Part shown: positions 62,506-64,000 of the stretch, in pieces
Layout: every line of letters starts with the position of its first letter
Numbering within the stretch: the stretch's first letter is position 1
Origin: Acinetobacter calcoaceticus
GTDB lineage: Bacteria; Pseudomonadota; Gammaproteobacteria; Pseudomonadales; Moraxellaceae
Reading direction: 5' to 3'
DNA length: 64,000 bases
Assembly (NCBI RefSeq): GCF_016508255.1
Contig: NZ_JADVKT010000002.1
Location: 620,001-684,000, forward strand
Made by a program: the position numbers and the translations under genes
Notes under the pieces: model-generated
Told to the model about the DNA's origin: nothing
The model's database searches: none
The model's input: only the letters and a program-made list of their open reading frames with translations

Positions 62506-63909
62506 ATGTCAGAAGCTCAATTTGATTTAATTGTGATTGGCGCGGGACCGGGTGGGTATGTGGCTGCAATTCGTGCAGCCCAGCTCGGGTTAAAAACCGC
62601 AATTGTAGAAGAGCAACATTTAGGTGGAATTTGCCTAAATTGGGGCTGTATTCCAACTAAAGCTTTACTTGCAGGGGCAGAGCTTGCAACTCGGTTTAAA
62701 AATGCTGGTCAGTTTGGCTTTCAAGTATCCCAACTCGATTTTGATATTCAAAAGCTTGTACAACATAGCCGACAAGTTTCAGCGCAGTTAGTACAAGGCA
62801 TTGATTACTTGCTTAAAAAGAATCAGGTAATTGTGTTTAATGGTCGTGCTCAGCTTACTGCGAAAGAAAAACTTGAAGTGACTGATGCTCAAGGTAAAAG
62901 TCAGGCTTTAAGTGCACCTCATATTATTTTGGCAACTGGAGCTAAAGCTCGACATGTTTCGCAGCTTCCTGTCGATGGAACTTATGTCTGGAGCTATAAA
63001 GAAGCACTCGTTCCAGAAGAGTTACCAAAAAGCTTACTTGTTGTAGGTTCAGGTGCAATTGGTAGTGAGTTTGCTAGCCTTTATCAAGATTTAGGATGTC
63101 AGGTCACGCTGATTGATTTAGCCAAGCAGATTTTACCGACTGAAGATGCAGAAGTTGCTCAATTTGTCAGAAAACAGTTTGAACAAAAAGGAGTGAAGGT
63201 CTTAACCGATGCTGTCGTTCAAAGTATTCAAATTGAAAATGGTCAAGTCCACTGTGTGATTGAAACGGCAAATGACGTTCAAACAGTCGTTTTTGACCGT
63301 GTCCTTTCAGCAATTGGCGTACAGCCGAATACCGCGGGGCTAGGTCTGGAACGTTTGGGCGTAGAACTAAACCCACAAGGTTTCGTAGCAATTGATGACT
63401 ATTGTAAAACCAACGTAGCAGGGCTTTATGCCATTGGCGATGTTGCCGGAGCACCATGTCTTGCACATAAAGCAAGTCATGAAGCTGTGTTATGTGTCGA
63501 GAAAATTGCTGGCGTGGCAAACGTACATTCACTCGATCGTGACCAGATTCCGGGTTGTATTTTTACGCATCCACAAGTGGCTAGCATTGGATTAACTGAA
63601 AATGCTGCAAAAGTTCAAAACTTACCTGTACGAATCGGCAAATTTTCTCTAACTGCGAATGGCAAAGCTTTGGCAATTGGAGATGCGACAGGTTTCGTTA
63701 AAACGATCATACATGCAGAAACGGGCGAACTACTCGGTGCTCATATGGTGGGTCATGAAGTGACCGAGCACATTCAAGGCTTCGCGATTGCTAAATATCT
63801 AGAAGCGACTGATGAAAGCTTAGCTCACGTGATTTTCCCGCATCCAACATTATCAGAAGCCATGCATGAGTCCATTCTGGCTTCAATGCAAAGAGCGATT
63901 CATATGTAG
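62506..63909 (+). CDS. lpdA: dihydrolipoyl dehydrogenase (E3)
   Basis: This 467-residue flavoprotein reoxidises the lipoyl group of AcoC with NAD+. It has the FAD site VIGAGPGGYVAAIRAAQLG, redox cysteines in GGICLNWGCIPTKALL, the NAD-binding VVGSGAIGSEFASL, GLYAIGDVAGAP and the C-terminal active-site HPHPTLSEA. AGGAG lies near the ATG. It is fourth in the aco operon, the position where a dedicated E3 often occurs. Confidence 0.94.
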   Translation: MSEAQFDLIVIGAGPGGYVAAIRAAQLGLKTAIVEEQHLGGICLNWGCIPTKALLAGAELATRFKNAGQFGFQVSQLDFDIQKLVQHSRQVSAQLVQGIDYLLKKNQVIVFNGRAQLTAKEKLEVTDAQGKSQALSAPHIILATGAKARHVSQLPVDGTYVWSYKEALVPEELPKSLLVVGSGAIGSEFASLYQDLGCQVTLIDLAKQILPTEDAEVAQFVRKQFEQKGVKVLTDAVVQSIQIENGQVHCVIETANDVQTVVFDRVLSAIGVQPNTAGLGLERLGVELNPQGFVAIDDYCKTNVAGLYAIGDVAGAPCLAHKASHEAVLCVEKIAGVANVHSLDRDQIPGCIFTHPQVASIGLTENAAKVQNLPVRIGKFSLTANGKALAIGDATGFVKTIIHAETGELLGAHMVGHEVTEHIQGFAIAKYLEATDESLAHVIFPHPTLSEAMHESILASMQRAIHM

Positions 63910-63935
63910 AAATTCTGCATTTACAGGAGTTGAAC

Positions 63936-64000
63936 ATGGTTAAGGGATTAAAAAATAAAGTCGCTTTAGTGACTGGGGCAGCTCAAGGCATTGGCCGTGG
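63936..64000 (+). CDS. short-chain dehydrogenase, likely acetoin/butanediol dehydrogenase (partial)
   Basis: Only the first 21 full codons are inside the window, reading MVKGLKNKVALVTGAAQGIG then RG, cut by the right edge. The GxxxGIG cofactor motif is that of an SDR enzyme. AGGAG lies 7 nt upstream. Its place behind acoC-lpdA suggests (S)-acetoin-forming diacetyl reductase or 2,3-butanediol dehydrogenase, but the visible part cannot settle this. Confidence 0.75.
   Translation, partial: MVKGLKNKVALVTGAAQGIGR

Noticed and set aside
1..64000. CRISPR array, insertion sequence, prophage, tRNA or rRNA genes
   Set aside because: I saw no regularly spaced repeats, transposase or integrase genes, or recognisable tRNA/rRNA sequence. 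A tRNA could be missed by eye.

Overview
The window is an AT-rich gammaproteobacterial chromosome segment. Protein identities (AlkM/AlkR, the phosphatase-dehydrogenase fusion MtlD, a DUF6231 protein, the acetoin dehydrogenase cluster) and gene order point to Acinetobacter, most likely the A. calcoaceticus-baumannii complex. It looks like ordinary chromosome: I found no insertion sequence, prophage, CRISPR array, rRNA or tRNA. All assignments come from reading the sequence and recalling protein families; no search was run.

Layout. 1-4.8 kb: a membrane coiled-coil protein of unknown function, a phasin, hupB and ppiD. 3.9-10.4 kb: lipid and alkane metabolism, with the divergent pair alkR/alkM, two adjacent acyl-CoA dehydrogenase genes and an ABC1-family kinase. 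10.7-14.3 kb: a small unknown gene, ybaK, a gene-free stretch with a strong Fur-box-like promoter and a terminator but no convincing gene, then mtlD. 14.4-19.8 kb: cobalamin salvage (2H phosphoesterase, cobU, cobT, cobC, a histidine-phosphatase lipoprotein, cobS). 19.9-26.5 kb: DAHP synthase, a TauE/SafE-type permease and a Fur-box-preceded iron uptake operon (TonB receptor, DUF3649, PepSY, DUF3325). 26.7-33.7 kb: lpxB and a TetR-controlled HlyD/ABC exporter resembling E. coli YbhGFSR. 33.7-39.7 kb: DUF2797, DUF6231 and YidB-like proteins, a porin, a HIT protein, a small secreted protein, two candidate small RNAs and a PhaC-like hydrolase.

39.8-52.7 kb: metZ, ybaB-recR, rnd, several small unknown genes (one only 54 aa), ycgL, a MoxR ATPase with a VWA partner, a standalone trpB, prmB and aroC. 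53.0-57.5 kb: a possible pseudo-receiver protein, a membrane diguanylate cyclase, a TenA-like/heme-oxygenase-fold protein and a GAF-winged-helix regulator. 57.6-64 kb: the acetoin catabolism cluster lipA-acoA-acoB-acoC-lpdA and the start of a short-chain dehydrogenase cut by the window edge.

The most interesting observations are: (1) the acyl-CoA dehydrogenase pair has complementary losses. One keeps the catalytic Glu and TEPGCGSD motif, the other keeps the Arg-FG-Gln and GGHGF cofactor motifs, as expected for an obligate heteromer. (2) A Fur-box-covered promoter and a strong terminator lie between ybaK and mtlD with no evident gene, suggesting an iron-regulated small RNA. (3) Two short promoter-terminator units sit in tandem at 38.3-38.6 kb, the first overlapped by a CRP/Vfr-like palindrome. 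(4) The regulator next to the aco operon keeps an AcoR-like GAF sensor but lacks the sigma-54 AAA+ domain.
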